Shown here: one piece after another, positions 49,305 through 58,988 of the stretch | Layout: each line of letters opens with the position of its first letter | Position numbering within the stretch: the stretch's first letter is position 1 | Source: an uncultured Prevotellaceae bacterium | GTDB taxonomy: Bacteria > Bacteroidota > Bacteroidia > Bacteroidales > Bacteroidaceae | Length of the DNA stretch: 64,000 bases | Reading direction: 5' to 3' | NCBI GenBank assembly: GCA_946411565.1 | Contig: CAMKEM010000005.1 | Location: forward strand, 1 to 64,000 | Notes under the pieces: model-generated | What the model saw: the letters and a program-made list of their open reading frames with translations, nothing else | Told to the model about the DNA's origin: nothing | The model's database searches: none | Translations under genes and position numbers: made by a program

Positions 49305-49434
49305 TTTTAACCCCGAACATGTCTACCACACATAGGAGTGTTCTTACTTTCTCATTATCTCCTAACTAACTGAAATAGTAGCAGTTACAACCAACTCCAC
49401 CAACAGAATCAGTATGAAGACCCTAAAACTGCCT

Positions 49435-49467
49435 GCAAAGTTAAATATTTTTAATTGATTATGCAAA
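49435..49467 (-). promoter_or_regulatory. Promoter of the six-gene envelope operon
   Basis: TTTGC-N19-TAACTTTGC on the minus strand, ~130 nt before the first gene. Confidence 0.6.
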
Positions 49468-49596
49468 CAAATTCTCAACTTTTATATTTTTTTTAACATA
49501 TCTATTAACATTCGCTAATTTTACAAACATTCGCAAAACAACACTTTTTTGTTGACGGGCATACTCCCATCCGTTATTGCTTCTATTAACAAAAAA

Positions 49597-51690
49597 TTAT
49601 CTCCGTAGAAATTTCTTTCCTTTTACCATCGCAACGCCATTGTAACTTTTACTTACAAGTTGGCCATTGAGATTGTATAGTCTGCCATTTCTGATACCCT
49701 CAGAACAACCAGTTTCTACATTCTTTATCATAGTAGAAGCTCCAACGGTTGTCTTCGGCTGATAAACACCACTTGAGTAGTAATATTCTCCTGCAGAGAT
49801 CGTATACCAAACATACCTGACAGAACCATCCGCTGTCGGGGTATATTTACCATCTGACGATAAAGTGCTTGAAGGTTTTGTCTTCTCGATATCTTCATAA
49901 CACTCAAACTTCACATTCACCCCTTCCAGCGATGGGGCATCCTCTGCAAGCGTACCCGACAGATAAGATTTCAGCGTATTATATGCATTTGCTATTGCAG
50001 CCTTCGGGGCATACTTATATGCCCATACTGGCACTCCGCTATTACTTACACAGCTAATACACAACGCTGGCATATCCGCAAGTCCATCAATATTCTGCTC
50101 TGCAGCCACGCCATAATAAGAAACACCAGAAATTGTCATCTTTACGAACGACTTTCCTTCTTGTGTAAACTCCCATGTGCCTGTCTTATCTCCAGAAATC
50201 TTTCCATCTTCAGTAAGTGTCACCGTTACAAGAGTTGCTTCTGCAAAACTTGCATGATTCAGTTTATATGGATGAAGCAGCAACTTATAAGTTCCTGCAA
50301 CATCTTCATTTGCGTAAAGACGAGCAGACTCAATCTGTGCCTGAGTAGTTTTCATTCCTGTATATCTGAACGGAGAGGCAACAAGCCAACCATATTCATT
50401 CTGGAACAACTGACGAACTCGCACCTGATGGTGAATAGTTCCATTATTGAACTTTGTATGGTACACGACAAACGCATTACCATCTGCATCCACACAGGCA
50501 GAATTATGTCCTTCCGCACACTCGCCTACCGTCATCGTTCCCCAGTTGTTGAAAGCGCCCAAGAGTTTCATGCCTCTATTAGTTACAGCCTTTGGACCAA
50601 AATTCAACTGATAGCTATTGAATATCGCCGAATTACCTGCTGCATCCTTATACGGACCTATTGGGGAAGTAGAACGGAACACGCGCATCTCATAACCTCC
50701 ATCTGGTGCATATCCACCATAACTCATAAAGAGATAATAGTAATCTCCTATATGCTGGATATAAGGTCCTTCTCCTGACACATAATATCCTCCAGCGATC
50801 TTCTTTCCGAAATACTGATCGGAAGTAGCATTAGCATCAAGCGTAGTACCCGAATATGTATAGGTATAGTCACGAAGTCCTGTATTCTTATCAAGCTTTA
50901 GCATGAAGATACCTCCCGACCACGAACCATACGCAAGCCACAACTCACCTTCCTCGTCATAGAAGACACAAGGGTCAATGCAGTTCGGATAGTACGTTCC
51001 CCACTTGCTACCAGCACTTGAGAAACGAGCAGGAAGACTATTTGAACCTGTCACAATATTCATATCCGTCTTTGTCACGTCCACTTTCTTTCCAGAATAA
51101 GAAACGTTGTTAAATCCTCCGAATACAATCGGCGCTTCATATTTAAAAGGACCTGTCGGACTATCTGCCGTAAGAAGCACGATGACCGAAGCCCAGTTAT
51201 CTCCATTAAGCGAAAGATACATGCACCACTTATTCATCTGCACATTATATATAATGTCGGGTGCCCACATATCCCCAGAAATCCATTGCGAAGCGTTAGA
51301 GGCATATATAGAGCAAAAGGCACCTGCATCAAAAGAGCCTAAGGTTTCAGTAACTATCTCCGAACCTCGTTTCACCTTCACCTCATGAGTAGGACAAGAA
51401 GAGAAAGCCGTCTTATAGCTCTTGCCAAGGAATGCGGAATGCTCATTGCCAGTATTAATCCCTGACCAGTTGACCATATCCTTTGACTTTGCCACGCCTA
51501 TATGCGAACCTACTATATAATAATAGGTGTCCGAAGGATTATATACAACCGACGGATCATGAACCGCAACATTACTATACGTCTTTGACTTTTGCATATT
51601 CTGCAGTTGCGAAGACGTCAGCTTTGTCTGTGCACAGATAACTGCAGGCAACAGAAACAGCGACAAGGAAAAGAGCGATTTCAGTTTCAT
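49597..51690 (-). CDS. Family 43 glycoside hydrolase (arabinanase-like) with C-terminal sorting-like tail
   Basis: 697 aa; HDPSVVYNPSDTYYYIVGS, GYYVSGEGPYIQHIGDYYYLFMSYGG; C-terminal GRLYNLNGQLVSKSYNGVAMVKGKKFLRR. Confidence 0.85.
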   Translation of the reverse strand: MKLKSLFSLSLFLLPAVICAQTKLTSSQLQNMQKSKTYSNVAVHDPSVVYNPSDTYYYIVGSHIGVAKSKDMVNWSGINTGNEHSAFLGKSYKTAFSSCPTHEVKVKRGSEIVTETLGSFDAGAFCSIYASNASQWISGDMWAPDIIYNVQMNKWCMYLSLNGDNWASVIVLLTADSPTGPFKYEAPIVFGGFNNVSYSGKKVDVTKTDMNIVTGSNSLPARFSSAGSKWGTYYPNCIDPCVFYDEEGELWLAYGSWSGGIFMLKLDKNTGLRDYTYTYSGTTLDANATSDQYFGKKIAGGYYVSGEGPYIQHIGDYYYLFMSYGGYAPDGGYEMRVFRSTSPIGPYKDAAGNSAIFNSYQLNFGPKAVTNRGMKLLGAFNNWGTMTVGECAEGHNSACVDADGNAFVVYHTKFNNGTIHHQVRVRQLFQNEYGWLVASPFRYTGMKTTQAQIESARLYANEDVAGTYKLLLHPYKLNHASFAEATLVTVTLTEDGKISGDKTGTWEFTQEGKSFVKMTISGVSYYGVAAEQNIDGLADMPALCISCVSNSGVPVWAYKYAPKAAIANAYNTLKSYLSGTLAEDAPSLEGVNVKFECYEDIEKTKPSSTLSSDGKYTPTADGSVRYVWYTISAGEYYYSSGVYQPKTTVGASTMIKNVETGCSEGIRNGRLYNLNGQLVSKSYNGVAMVKGKKFLRR

Positions 51691-51805
51691 ATCTTTCTTT
51701 TTTCCGAATATAAGGATTAAGGAATGGTAGTTTTAACGTATTTTAGCAAACGAGCTTTCCCCCTTATCCAATCATCATTATTCATGTTGATTGGCTTTTT
51801 GCTCG

Positions 51806-51838
51806 GCAAAATTACAATTTATTTTTCACAACTGCAAA
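51806..51838 (-). promoter_or_regulatory. Promoter of GH43 gene
   Basis: TTTGC-N19-TAATTTTGC on the minus strand. Confidence 0.55.
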
Positions 51839-51947
51839 TTTTCAGCGATTTTTTTGGCAAAATGCACGATTTTTGGTTTTTTATTACTATATTTGCAGAA
51901 AGTTTTCGACTAAAACATCATACTAACTATATTATTTCAAAAGAAAC

Positions 51948-53939
51948 ATGATTAATAAGAAACTATTTCTGGCATCTCTTGCCATGGTCAGCTTCCTCGG
52001 CTCATTTGCCCAAAGCAATGAGATGGTCATCCAGACCAAAAAGCCTGGTGCTGCTATCCAGAGTACTATGTATGGCATTTTCTTTGAGGACATCAACTTT
52101 GCTGCTGACGGCGGTCTATATGCCGAGATGGTGGCAAACCGCTCCTTTGAATATCCTAACAGCTTTGCTTGCTGGGACATATCTGGCAAAGTAAGCATAA
52201 AGGATGACGGTCCTTTCAACAAGAACCCTCATTATGTCCGCCTTACCCCTACAGGGATCAACGATAAGCACACCATGATAGAGAATCACGGATTCTTTGG
52301 CATGGGTGTAAAGAAAGACCAAGAGTATCGCTTTACTGTCTGGGCTCGCTGTCCAGAGGACGGCAAAGCAAAGATATGGGTTGACCTTGTTGATAATGCC
52401 ACTATGACCGACGACCAGAAGTTAGGTAATGGAGGTATAGACATCAGCGGTAAGGAATGGAAGAAATACACCCTTATCCTCAAGGCAAAGAAGACTATTG
52501 ACAAGGCTCACCTCCGCGTATGGAGTGATAGCAAAGTCACAACAGACCTTGAGCACGTCAGCCTCTTCCCCGTTGATACTTGGAAAGGTCGTGAGAACGG
52601 TATGCGTAAGGATCTCGCACTGGCTCTCAACGACATGAAGCCGGGCATCTTCCGTTTCCCTGGCGGATGTATTGTCGAGGGTACCGACCTCGCTACACGC
52701 TATCAATGGAAGAACACCGTAGGACCAGTAGAGAACCGTCCTCTGAACGAGAACCGCTGGCACTACACATTCACCAACCGATATTATCCTAACTACTACC
52801 AGAGCTACGGACTTGGTTTCTTTGAGTTCTTCCAGCTCTGCGAGGACTTCGGATGTGACGCCCTCCCTGTCCTTAACTGTGGTATGGCTTGCCAATATCA
52901 GAATCCAGAGAAGACCGACCAGTATGTCGCCCTTGACGATCTTGATCCATACATTCAGGATGCTCTCGACCTTATCGAGTTTGCCAATGGCGATGCAAGC
53001 ACCACATGGGGTAAGGTACGTGCGGATATGGGCCACCCAGAGCCTTTCAACCTCAAGTATATGGGTATCGGAAATGAGCAATGGGACTATAAGGATAATC
53101 CAGCATTCACATCTCGATTGAAGAAGTTCCTTGATGTCCTCAAGGCAAAGCATCCAGAGATCAAGTATATAGGCACGACAGGTCCCGACTCTGAAGGATG
53201 GAAATTTGATATGCTCCAGCCAAAGATGAAGGAACTAAAGGTTGACCTCTACGACGAGCATTTCTATCGTAATGAGCAATGGTTCACAGACTCTATCAAC
53301 CGCCATCGCTATGACAAATACGACCGTTCAAAGGGTGCTCCAAAAGTATTCGCAGGAGAGTATGCCTGTCATGGTAAGGGCAAGAAGTGGAACCACTTCA
53401 ACGCAGCCCTGCTTGAAGCTGCCTTTATGACTGGTTATGAGCGTAATGCGGATGTTGTTCAGATGGCTACTTATGCCCCACTCTTTGCTCATGTAGAGGG
53501 CTGGCAATGGCGTCCTGATGCTATCTGGTACGACAATCTCAACTCATTCAAGACCTGTTCTTACTGGGTACAATATCTCTATGCCCACTATAAAGGCACA
53601 AACGTACTCCCACTCACTATGAACAATAAGGTGGTGGCAGGTGATAGCGACCAGAACGGACTATCAGCTTCGGCTGTTATCAACAAGCCAACAGGCGAGA
53701 TCTATGTCAAGGTTGCAAACATCAGCGACAAAGCCCAGAGCATCAAGCTCAACCTCAAGGGCATCAAGGCTCTCACAAGCGGTAAGGTTATAACCCTCCA
53801 CTCTGACAACCCAATAGCAGAGAACTCTATCCAGAGACCAGACGCTATCCAGCCTATTGAGAAGGACATTGAGGTCTCAGGCTCTGTACTCGACACAGAA
53901 GTACCAGCAAAGACCTTCGCTGTATTTGTTCTGAAATAA
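51948..53939 (+). CDS. Family 51 alpha-L-arabinofuranosidase
   Basis: 663 aa; GIFFEDINFAADGGLYAEMVANRSFEYP, FRFPGGCIVEG, YMGIGNEQWD. Confidence 0.92.
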   Translation: MINKKLFLASLAMVSFLGSFAQSNEMVIQTKKPGAAIQSTMYGIFFEDINFAADGGLYAEMVANRSFEYPNSFACWDISGKVSIKDDGPFNKNPHYVRLTPTGINDKHTMIENHGFFGMGVKKDQEYRFTVWARCPEDGKAKIWVDLVDNATMTDDQKLGNGGIDISGKEWKKYTLILKAKKTIDKAHLRVWSDSKVTTDLEHVSLFPVDTWKGRENGMRKDLALALNDMKPGIFRFPGGCIVEGTDLATRYQWKNTVGPVENRPLNENRWHYTFTNRYYPNYYQSYGLGFFEFFQLCEDFGCDALPVLNCGMACQYQNPEKTDQYVALDDLDPYIQDALDLIEFANGDASTTWGKVRADMGHPEPFNLKYMGIGNEQWDYKDNPAFTSRLKKFLDVLKAKHPEIKYIGTTGPDSEGWKFDMLQPKMKELKVDLYDEHFYRNEQWFTDSINRHRYDKYDRSKGAPKVFAGEYACHGKGKKWNHFNAALLEAAFMTGYERNADVVQMATYAPLFAHVEGWQWRPDAIWYDNLNSFKTCSYWVQYLYAHYKGTNVLPLTMNNKVVAGDSDQNGLSASAVINKPTGEIYVKVANISDKAQSIKLNLKGIKALTSGKVITLHSDNPIAENSIQRPDAIQPIEKDIEVSGSVLDTEVPAKTFAVFVLK

Positions 53940-53960
53940 CATCCACACATAACAAACAAC

Positions 53961-54008
53961 TAAACTCGGTGGTATTCCTATCATATAAGGATTACCACCG
54001 AGTTTTTG
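53961..54008 (+). terminator. Terminator of GH51 gene
   Basis: AAACTCGGTGGTATTCCTATCATATAAGGATTACCACCGAGTTTTTG. Confidence 0.8.
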
Positions 54009-54074
54009 TTTAAGCATATTTGAGTCACAATCCACATTGTCAGTCTCACCACATACATTGCCTAATATACCCCA

Positions 54075-54185
54075 AAATTTCAATTATTTCAATAATTTCA
54101 ATTAAATTTGGGCACACAATACTGTGATTCAGCTTTGATATGCGCGTCTATTTTTTATTGAAAATATTGAAATAATTGAAATTCT
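54075..54185. repeat. 9-bp-period hairpin, ATTTCAATT family
   Basis: ATTTCAATTATTTCAATAATTTCAATT ... ATTGAAAATATTGAAATAATTGAAATT. Confidence 0.85.
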
Positions 54186-54281
54186 CGATGAAATGAGATG
54201 AGTGAAATCAACTATAAAACCACAATTTTTGCCCTTGCAGTATAACAATATAGCGGAGTATGTGATTCCACAATAACTCCG

Positions 54282-54328
54282 CTACAATTCCTATCCAAGG
54301 CCTATGCAAATCCCTACCAAATCCCATT
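54282..54328. repeat. 11-bp-period array
   Basis: CTACAATTCCT/ATCCAAGGCCT/ATGCAAATCCC/TACCAAATCCC. Confidence 0.7.
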
Positions 54329-54377
54329 TTTAGGATGGGCGATTCATAGAAACTTATCTAATTTCAATTTCCACCTA

Positions 54378-55709
54378 CTATCTGCACAATTTGCAGCCTT
54401 CGCACTTATTCAGTTCACCCCTGAAACGCTTCTCTACAAGATGACGAAGACGATCACGGAGTGGTTCTACCTGTATTCTGTCTATTACCTCACCAATAAA
54501 GGCATTCTGAAGCAGGGTACGAGCCTCCTCAAGTGATATGCCTCTCTGCTGCATATAGAACAATGCCTTGTCATTCAACTGACCAACAGTAGAACCGTGG
54601 GCACACTTGACGTCATCTGCATATATCTCAAGCATAGGCTGGGTGTACATACGGCATTCCTTCGTTGCACAAAGGTTCTGGTTGGTCTCCTGAGAAGTGG
54701 TCTTCTGAGCATCCTTTCTGACAAGCACCTTACCAGCAAATGCACCTACAGCCTTATCATCAAGAACGTATTTATAAAGCTCGTGAGAGTCACAATGAGG
54801 CACCTTATGGTCAATAAGGGTGTTGTTATCCACACGTTGCTCCTTATCTGCTATCACGCAACCGTTCATATAGCACTCAGCACCCTCACCAGAGAATACA
54901 AGGTCTGTGCGGTTTCTTGTCACGCCATTATGCAAGGTGATGACATTATGATCAACACGTGAATTTGCCTTCTGGTCAATATACACGTTGCTAACACGTA
55001 CATTCTTGTAATGTGTCTCCTCAAGACAGGTCATGTCAAGATGTGCATTCTCCCCGACAAACACCTCAACAACCTGAGTTGCAAGGAAGTTACGGTCATC
55101 AGCGGCATGGTCACAGAACAGTATCTTTGCATCAGCACCATGTTCAAGAACAACGAGCACACGACGGTTTACCATCAGTTCTACATCAGAACGCAGGATA
55201 TTGATCACCTGAATGGCACGATCCACCTTTACGTTCTTAGGCACATAGATGAGAAGGGCATCCTGGGCAAGCATAGTGTTAAGAGCCGTGATACCATCCT
55301 CTGAGCTATCTGCAAGCGTGCCATAGAGTCCTTTAGCCTTATCCTGGGCATCAGCCAACCTACCGACATACACGCCATCTGGCAACTCTGCCTTTGGAAG
55401 AGCCTTGCTATAGAAGGCATCATTAACCACGAAATACAATGATGTACTCATATTTGGTACATCACACTTGAAGGCATCATAAGGGTTTACCGGAATCTCA
55501 AGACGAGAGAGGTTAAGTCCATAGTCAGGCGCAAAGAGTTCCGCCATATTGGTATATTTATACCTCTCCACCTTCCTTGACGGGAAGCCCAGACGCTTGA
55601 AGTCCTCAAACGCCTTTTCACGCACAGAGTTCATCACCTCATTGCTATGCCCGTTGATCATGTCACGGCACTGCGCATAGAGGTCTATATATTGCTTTTC
55701 GCTTTCCAT
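54378..55709 (-). CDS. sufD: Fe-S cluster assembly protein SufD
   Basis: 443 aa; CAHGSTVGQLNDKALFYMQQRGISLEEARTLLQNAFIGEV; adjacent to sufC. Confidence 0.93.
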   Translation of the reverse strand: MESEKQYIDLYAQCRDMINGHSNEVMNSVREKAFEDFKRLGFPSRKVERYKYTNMAELFAPDYGLNLSRLEIPVNPYDAFKCDVPNMSTSLYFVVNDAFYSKALPKAELPDGVYVGRLADAQDKAKGLYGTLADSSEDGITALNTMLAQDALLIYVPKNVKVDRAIQVINILRSDVELMVNRRVLVVLEHGADAKILFCDHAADDRNFLATQVVEVFVGENAHLDMTCLEETHYKNVRVSNVYIDQKANSRVDHNVITLHNGVTRNRTDLVFSGEGAECYMNGCVIADKEQRVDNNTLIDHKVPHCDSHELYKYVLDDKAVGAFAGKVLVRKDAQKTTSQETNQNLCATKECRMYTQPMLEIYADDVKCAHGSTVGQLNDKALFYMQQRGISLEEARTLLQNAFIGEVIDRIQVEPLRDRLRHLVEKRFRGELNKCEGCKLCR

Positions 55710-55715
55710 AATAAC

Positions 55716-55857
55716 GGCCTCTCCCCCCGCCCTTCCCCGTAGGGAGGGAGCCGGAGCGCGAAAGGCTATTCAATTATTCTTTTTTTTACAATTTCATTAT
55801 TTTTCCGATGTTGGCATTCCGGCTCCCTCCCTACGGGGGAGGGCGGGGGGAGAGGCC
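55716..55857. repeat. ~40-bp G/C-rich element pair, inverted, between sufC and sufD
   Basis: GGCCTCTCCCCCCGCCCTTCCCCGTAGGGAGGGAGCCGGA / TCCGGCTCCCTCCCTACGGGGGAGGGCGGGGGGAGAGGCC. Confidence 0.9.
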
Positions 55858-55860
55858 TCA

Positions 55861-56610
55861 TTACTTCGCTTCTGCCTTTATCCAGTCATAGCCACGTACC
55901 TCAATCTCCTTGGCAAGCTCAGGACCGGCAGTCTTTACAATCTTACCATTCCAGAGCACATGGATAACGCTTGGCTTGATCATGTCAAGCAAACGCTCGT
56001 AGTGAGTGATTACGATAGTGCTTGTTTTCTCGGTGTGGAGCATATTAACACCCTCTGCCACGATGCGCATAGCATCTACATCAAGACCAGAGTCTGTCTC
56101 GTCGAGAATAGAGAGAGTAGGCTCAAGCATAGCCATCTGGAATATCTCATTACGCTTCTTCTCACCACCAGAGAAGCCCTCGTTTACAGAGCGGTTGGCA
56201 AGTTTTGCATCAAGCTGAACAATCTCACGCTTTGCCTTCATCAACTTGATGAACTCAGAAGCAGAGAGAGGGGCAAGACCTTGATACTTACGCTTTTCGT
56301 TGATAGCAGCCTTCATGAAGTTGGTCATAGAGACACCAGGTATCTCCACAGGATACTGGAACGAGAGGAAAAGGCCCTCGTGAGCACGATCCTCAGGCTT
56401 CATTTCAAGCAGGTTCTTGCCATTGTACCATACCTCGCCTTCCGTAACCTCATAGAGGGGATTACCAACGAGAACGGCACTAAGAGTTGACTTTCCGGAA
56501 CCGTTAGGTCCCATAATAGCATGAACCTCACCATCACCGATGGTAAGGTTTATGCCTTTAAGAATTTCCTTGTCGCCTATACGGGCGTGAAGGTTTTTAA
56601 CTTCTAACAT
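55861..56610 (-). CDS. sufC: Fe-S cluster assembly ATPase SufC
   Basis: 249 aa; IMGPNGSGKSTLSAVLVG, FSGGEKKRNEIFQM, LDETDSGLDVDAM. Confidence 0.96.
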   Translation of the reverse strand: MLEVKNLHARIGDKEILKGINLTIGDGEVHAIMGPNGSGKSTLSAVLVGNPLYEVTEGEVWYNGKNLLEMKPEDRAHEGLFLSFQYPVEIPGVSMTNFMKAAINEKRKYQGLAPLSASEFIKLMKAKREIVQLDAKLANRSVNEGFSGGEKKRNEIFQMAMLEPTLSILDETDSGLDVDAMRIVAEGVNMLHTEKTSTIVITHYERLLDMIKPSVIHVLWNGKIVKTAGPELAKEIEVRGYDWIKAEAK

Positions 56611-56628
56611 TTTGTTTAATTATATTTT

Positions 56629-56730
56629 TGGAGTACAAGGAGTACAAGACGATAGTTAAATACATAGTTCTAAGCAGTAAAGACATTCGTCTTGTACTCC
56701 TTGAACTCCTTGTACTCCTTCTAACTCCTT
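56629..56730. repeat. 9-bp-period hairpin, AGGAGTACA family, copy 3
   Basis: GGAGTACAAGGAGTACAAGACGATAG ... ATTCGTCTTGTACTCCTTGAACTCCTTGTACTCC. Confidence 0.85.
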
Positions 56731-56735
56731 AAAAA

Positions 56736-57410
56736 CTACTCCTCACCGATAGCCTTCCATGTACATGCAGCAAGAGCAGCACCGATGAATGGGCCAACGA
56801 TGAATACCCAGAGATCTGTGAGAGCAATACCACCCTCGAAGAGAGCAGGACCGATAGAACGTGCTGGGTTTACGGATGTACCTGTATAGTGAATACCTAC
56901 AAGGTGAATGAGTATCAAAGAGAGACCTATAGCGAGACCTGCAAAGTTGCCAGCCCCCTTCTTTGCGTCTGTAGTACCAAGCACTACAAGCACGAAGATA
57001 CAAGTAAGGACAATCTCAACAATCAGACCACCAATCTGACTACCGCCACAACCATCACAGGTATTTGCACCTGTGAGAGTTCCCTCGAAACTTGCCCCTG
57101 AGAACTGTGTGAACACATAGAGCACAGCAGCTGCGACGATAGCACCAGCCGTCTGAGCAATCATATACCAGGTAGCATCCTTGCAGCTTATGCGCTTTGT
57201 CATGAGACAACCGAGTGTGATTGCAGGGTTGATGTGGCAACCGCTGATACCACCTATGGTATAGGCCATAGCGATAACAGAAAGGCCGAAAGCCATTGCT
57301 GTGCCAACTACTGATGCAGTGTCAGAACCACATGCGAGAGATACGGCTGTGCCGCAACCAAGAAGTGTGAGAACGAATGTTCCAACTGCTTCTGCAAGAT
57401 ACTTTTTCAT
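56736..57410 (-). CDS. Aquaporin / MIP family channel
   Basis: 224 aa; ISGCHINPAITLG and GTSVNPARSIGPALF (two NPA motifs). Confidence 0.94.
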   Translation of the reverse strand: MKKYLAEAVGTFVLTLLGCGTAVSLACGSDTASVVGTAMAFGLSVIAMAYTIGGISGCHINPAITLGCLMTKRISCKDATWYMIAQTAGAIVAAAVLYVFTQFSGASFEGTLTGANTCDGCGGSQIGGLIVEIVLTCIFVLVVLGTTDAKKGAGNFAGLAIGLSLILIHLVGIHYTGTSVNPARSIGPALFEGGIALTDLWVFIVGPFIGAALAACTWKAIGEE

Positions 57411-57534
57411 TGTCTTAGAGTTTTAGTTTATTAATTATTAGTTAATCAACGACAGCCAACCAAGGTCAGCATATCAGTTTTATGTTTAAGGTCGTATAAT
57501 AGATAGAGCTTATGATTTGCTCTGAACAATTTTC

Positions 57535-58974
57535 TTATCCTACAGTACCTTCAAGACTCACGCTAAGCAACTTCTGTGCCTCAACCGCAAACTCCATAGG
57601 TAGTTTCTGAATCACCTCCTTGGCATAGCCATTGACAATAAGACCTACAGCCTGTTCCATAGGAATGCCTCTCTGCTGACAGTAGAAAAGCTGATCTTCT
57701 GAAATCTTTGAGGTAGTAGCCTCATGCTCAAATATTGCCGTGTCATTATGCACATCCATATAAGGGAATGTATGCGCACCACACTCAGAACCGAGCAACA
57801 GCGAGTCACATGAAGAATAGTTACGGGCATTATCCGCCTTTGAACCAGCCCTCACAAGACCTCTGTACGAGTTCTGCGAATGTCCCGCAGAGATACCCTT
57901 AGAGATGATCGTTGACTTTGTATTCTTGCCAAGATGTATCATCTTCGTACCTGTGTCCGCCTGCTGATAGTTGTTTGTAACAGCTACGGAATAGAACTCC
58001 GCAACTGAATCATCACCTCTCAGCACGCATGACGGATACTTCCAAGTGATAGCCGAACCTGTCTCTACCTGTGTCCAAGATAGTTTTGAACGCTCACCGC
58101 GCAACTCACCACGCTTTGTCACGAGATTAAGCACGCCTCCCTTACCGTTCTCATCACCAGGATACCAGTTCTGTACGGTTGAGTACTTCACCTCTGCCCT
58201 ATCATTTACGATAATCTCCACGATAGCGGCATGAAGCTGGTTCTCATCACGCATAGGAGCTGTACATCCTTCGAGATAAGACACATACGAATCATCATCT
58301 GCCACAATCAAAGTACGCTCAAACTGTCCTGTATTAGCCGCGTTGATACGGAAATAAGAACTAAGTTCCATAGGACAACGCACACCTTTTGGTATATAGA
58401 CGAAAGAACCGTCAGAGAACACGGCTGAGTTGAGAGCAGCAAAGTAGTTGTCACGATAAGGGACAACTGTACCCAGATACTTCTTGATAAGGTCTGGATG
58501 CTCCTTGATAGCCTCGCCTATTGACATGAAGATGATGCCCTTCTCCTTCAACTTGTCCTTGAAGGTTGTCTTCACAGACACAGAGTCCATGATAGCATCA
58601 ACAGCCGTACCACTCAATGCAAGACGCTCCTCAAGCGGAATACCGAGTTTGTCAAAGGTCTTCTCCAGTTCTGGATCAATCTCCTTGTTCTTCGGTTTCT
58701 TTGCCAGAGGATCAGCATAGTATGATATAGCCTGATAGTCGATAGGCGGTATGTCAAGATGCCCCCATGTAGGCTGCTCAAGGCCCTCCCAGTAATGGAA
58801 GGCCTTGAGTCGGAACTCCAACATCCAATCTGGCTCGCCTTTCTTTGCAGAAATCAGTCGAACCACATCTTCTGTCAGTCCTACAGGTATTATCTCAGTA
58901 TGTACGTCAGTAGTGAAGCCGAACTCATACTTCTGTTCAGCAACCTTCTTGACGAATTCATTTTTTTCAGACAT
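57535..58974 (-). CDS. sufB: Fe-S cluster assembly protein SufB
   Basis: 479 aa; [50 protein letters not shown]. Confidence 0.96.
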   Translation of the reverse strand: MSEKNEFVKKVAEQKYEFGFTTDVHTEIIPVGLTEDVVRLISAKKGEPDWMLEFRLKAFHYWEGLEQPTWGHLDIPPIDYQAISYYADPLAKKPKNKEIDPELEKTFDKLGIPLEERLALSGTAVDAIMDSVSVKTTFKDKLKEKGIIFMSIGEAIKEHPDLIKKYLGTVVPYRDNYFAALNSAVFSDGSFVYIPKGVRCPMELSSYFRINAANTGQFERTLIVADDDSYVSYLEGCTAPMRDENQLHAAIVEIIVNDRAEVKYSTVQNWYPGDENGKGGVLNLVTKRGELRGERSKLSWTQVETGSAITWKYPSCVLRGDDSVAEFYSVAVTNNYQQADTGTKMIHLGKNTKSTIISKGISAGHSQNSYRGLVRAGSKADNARNYSSCDSLLLGSECGAHTFPYMDVHNDTAIFEHEATTSKISEDQLFYCQQRGIPMEQAVGLIVNGYAKEVIQKLPMEFAVEAQKLLSVSLEGTVG

Positions 58975-58988
58975 TTATATTCCTTTGA

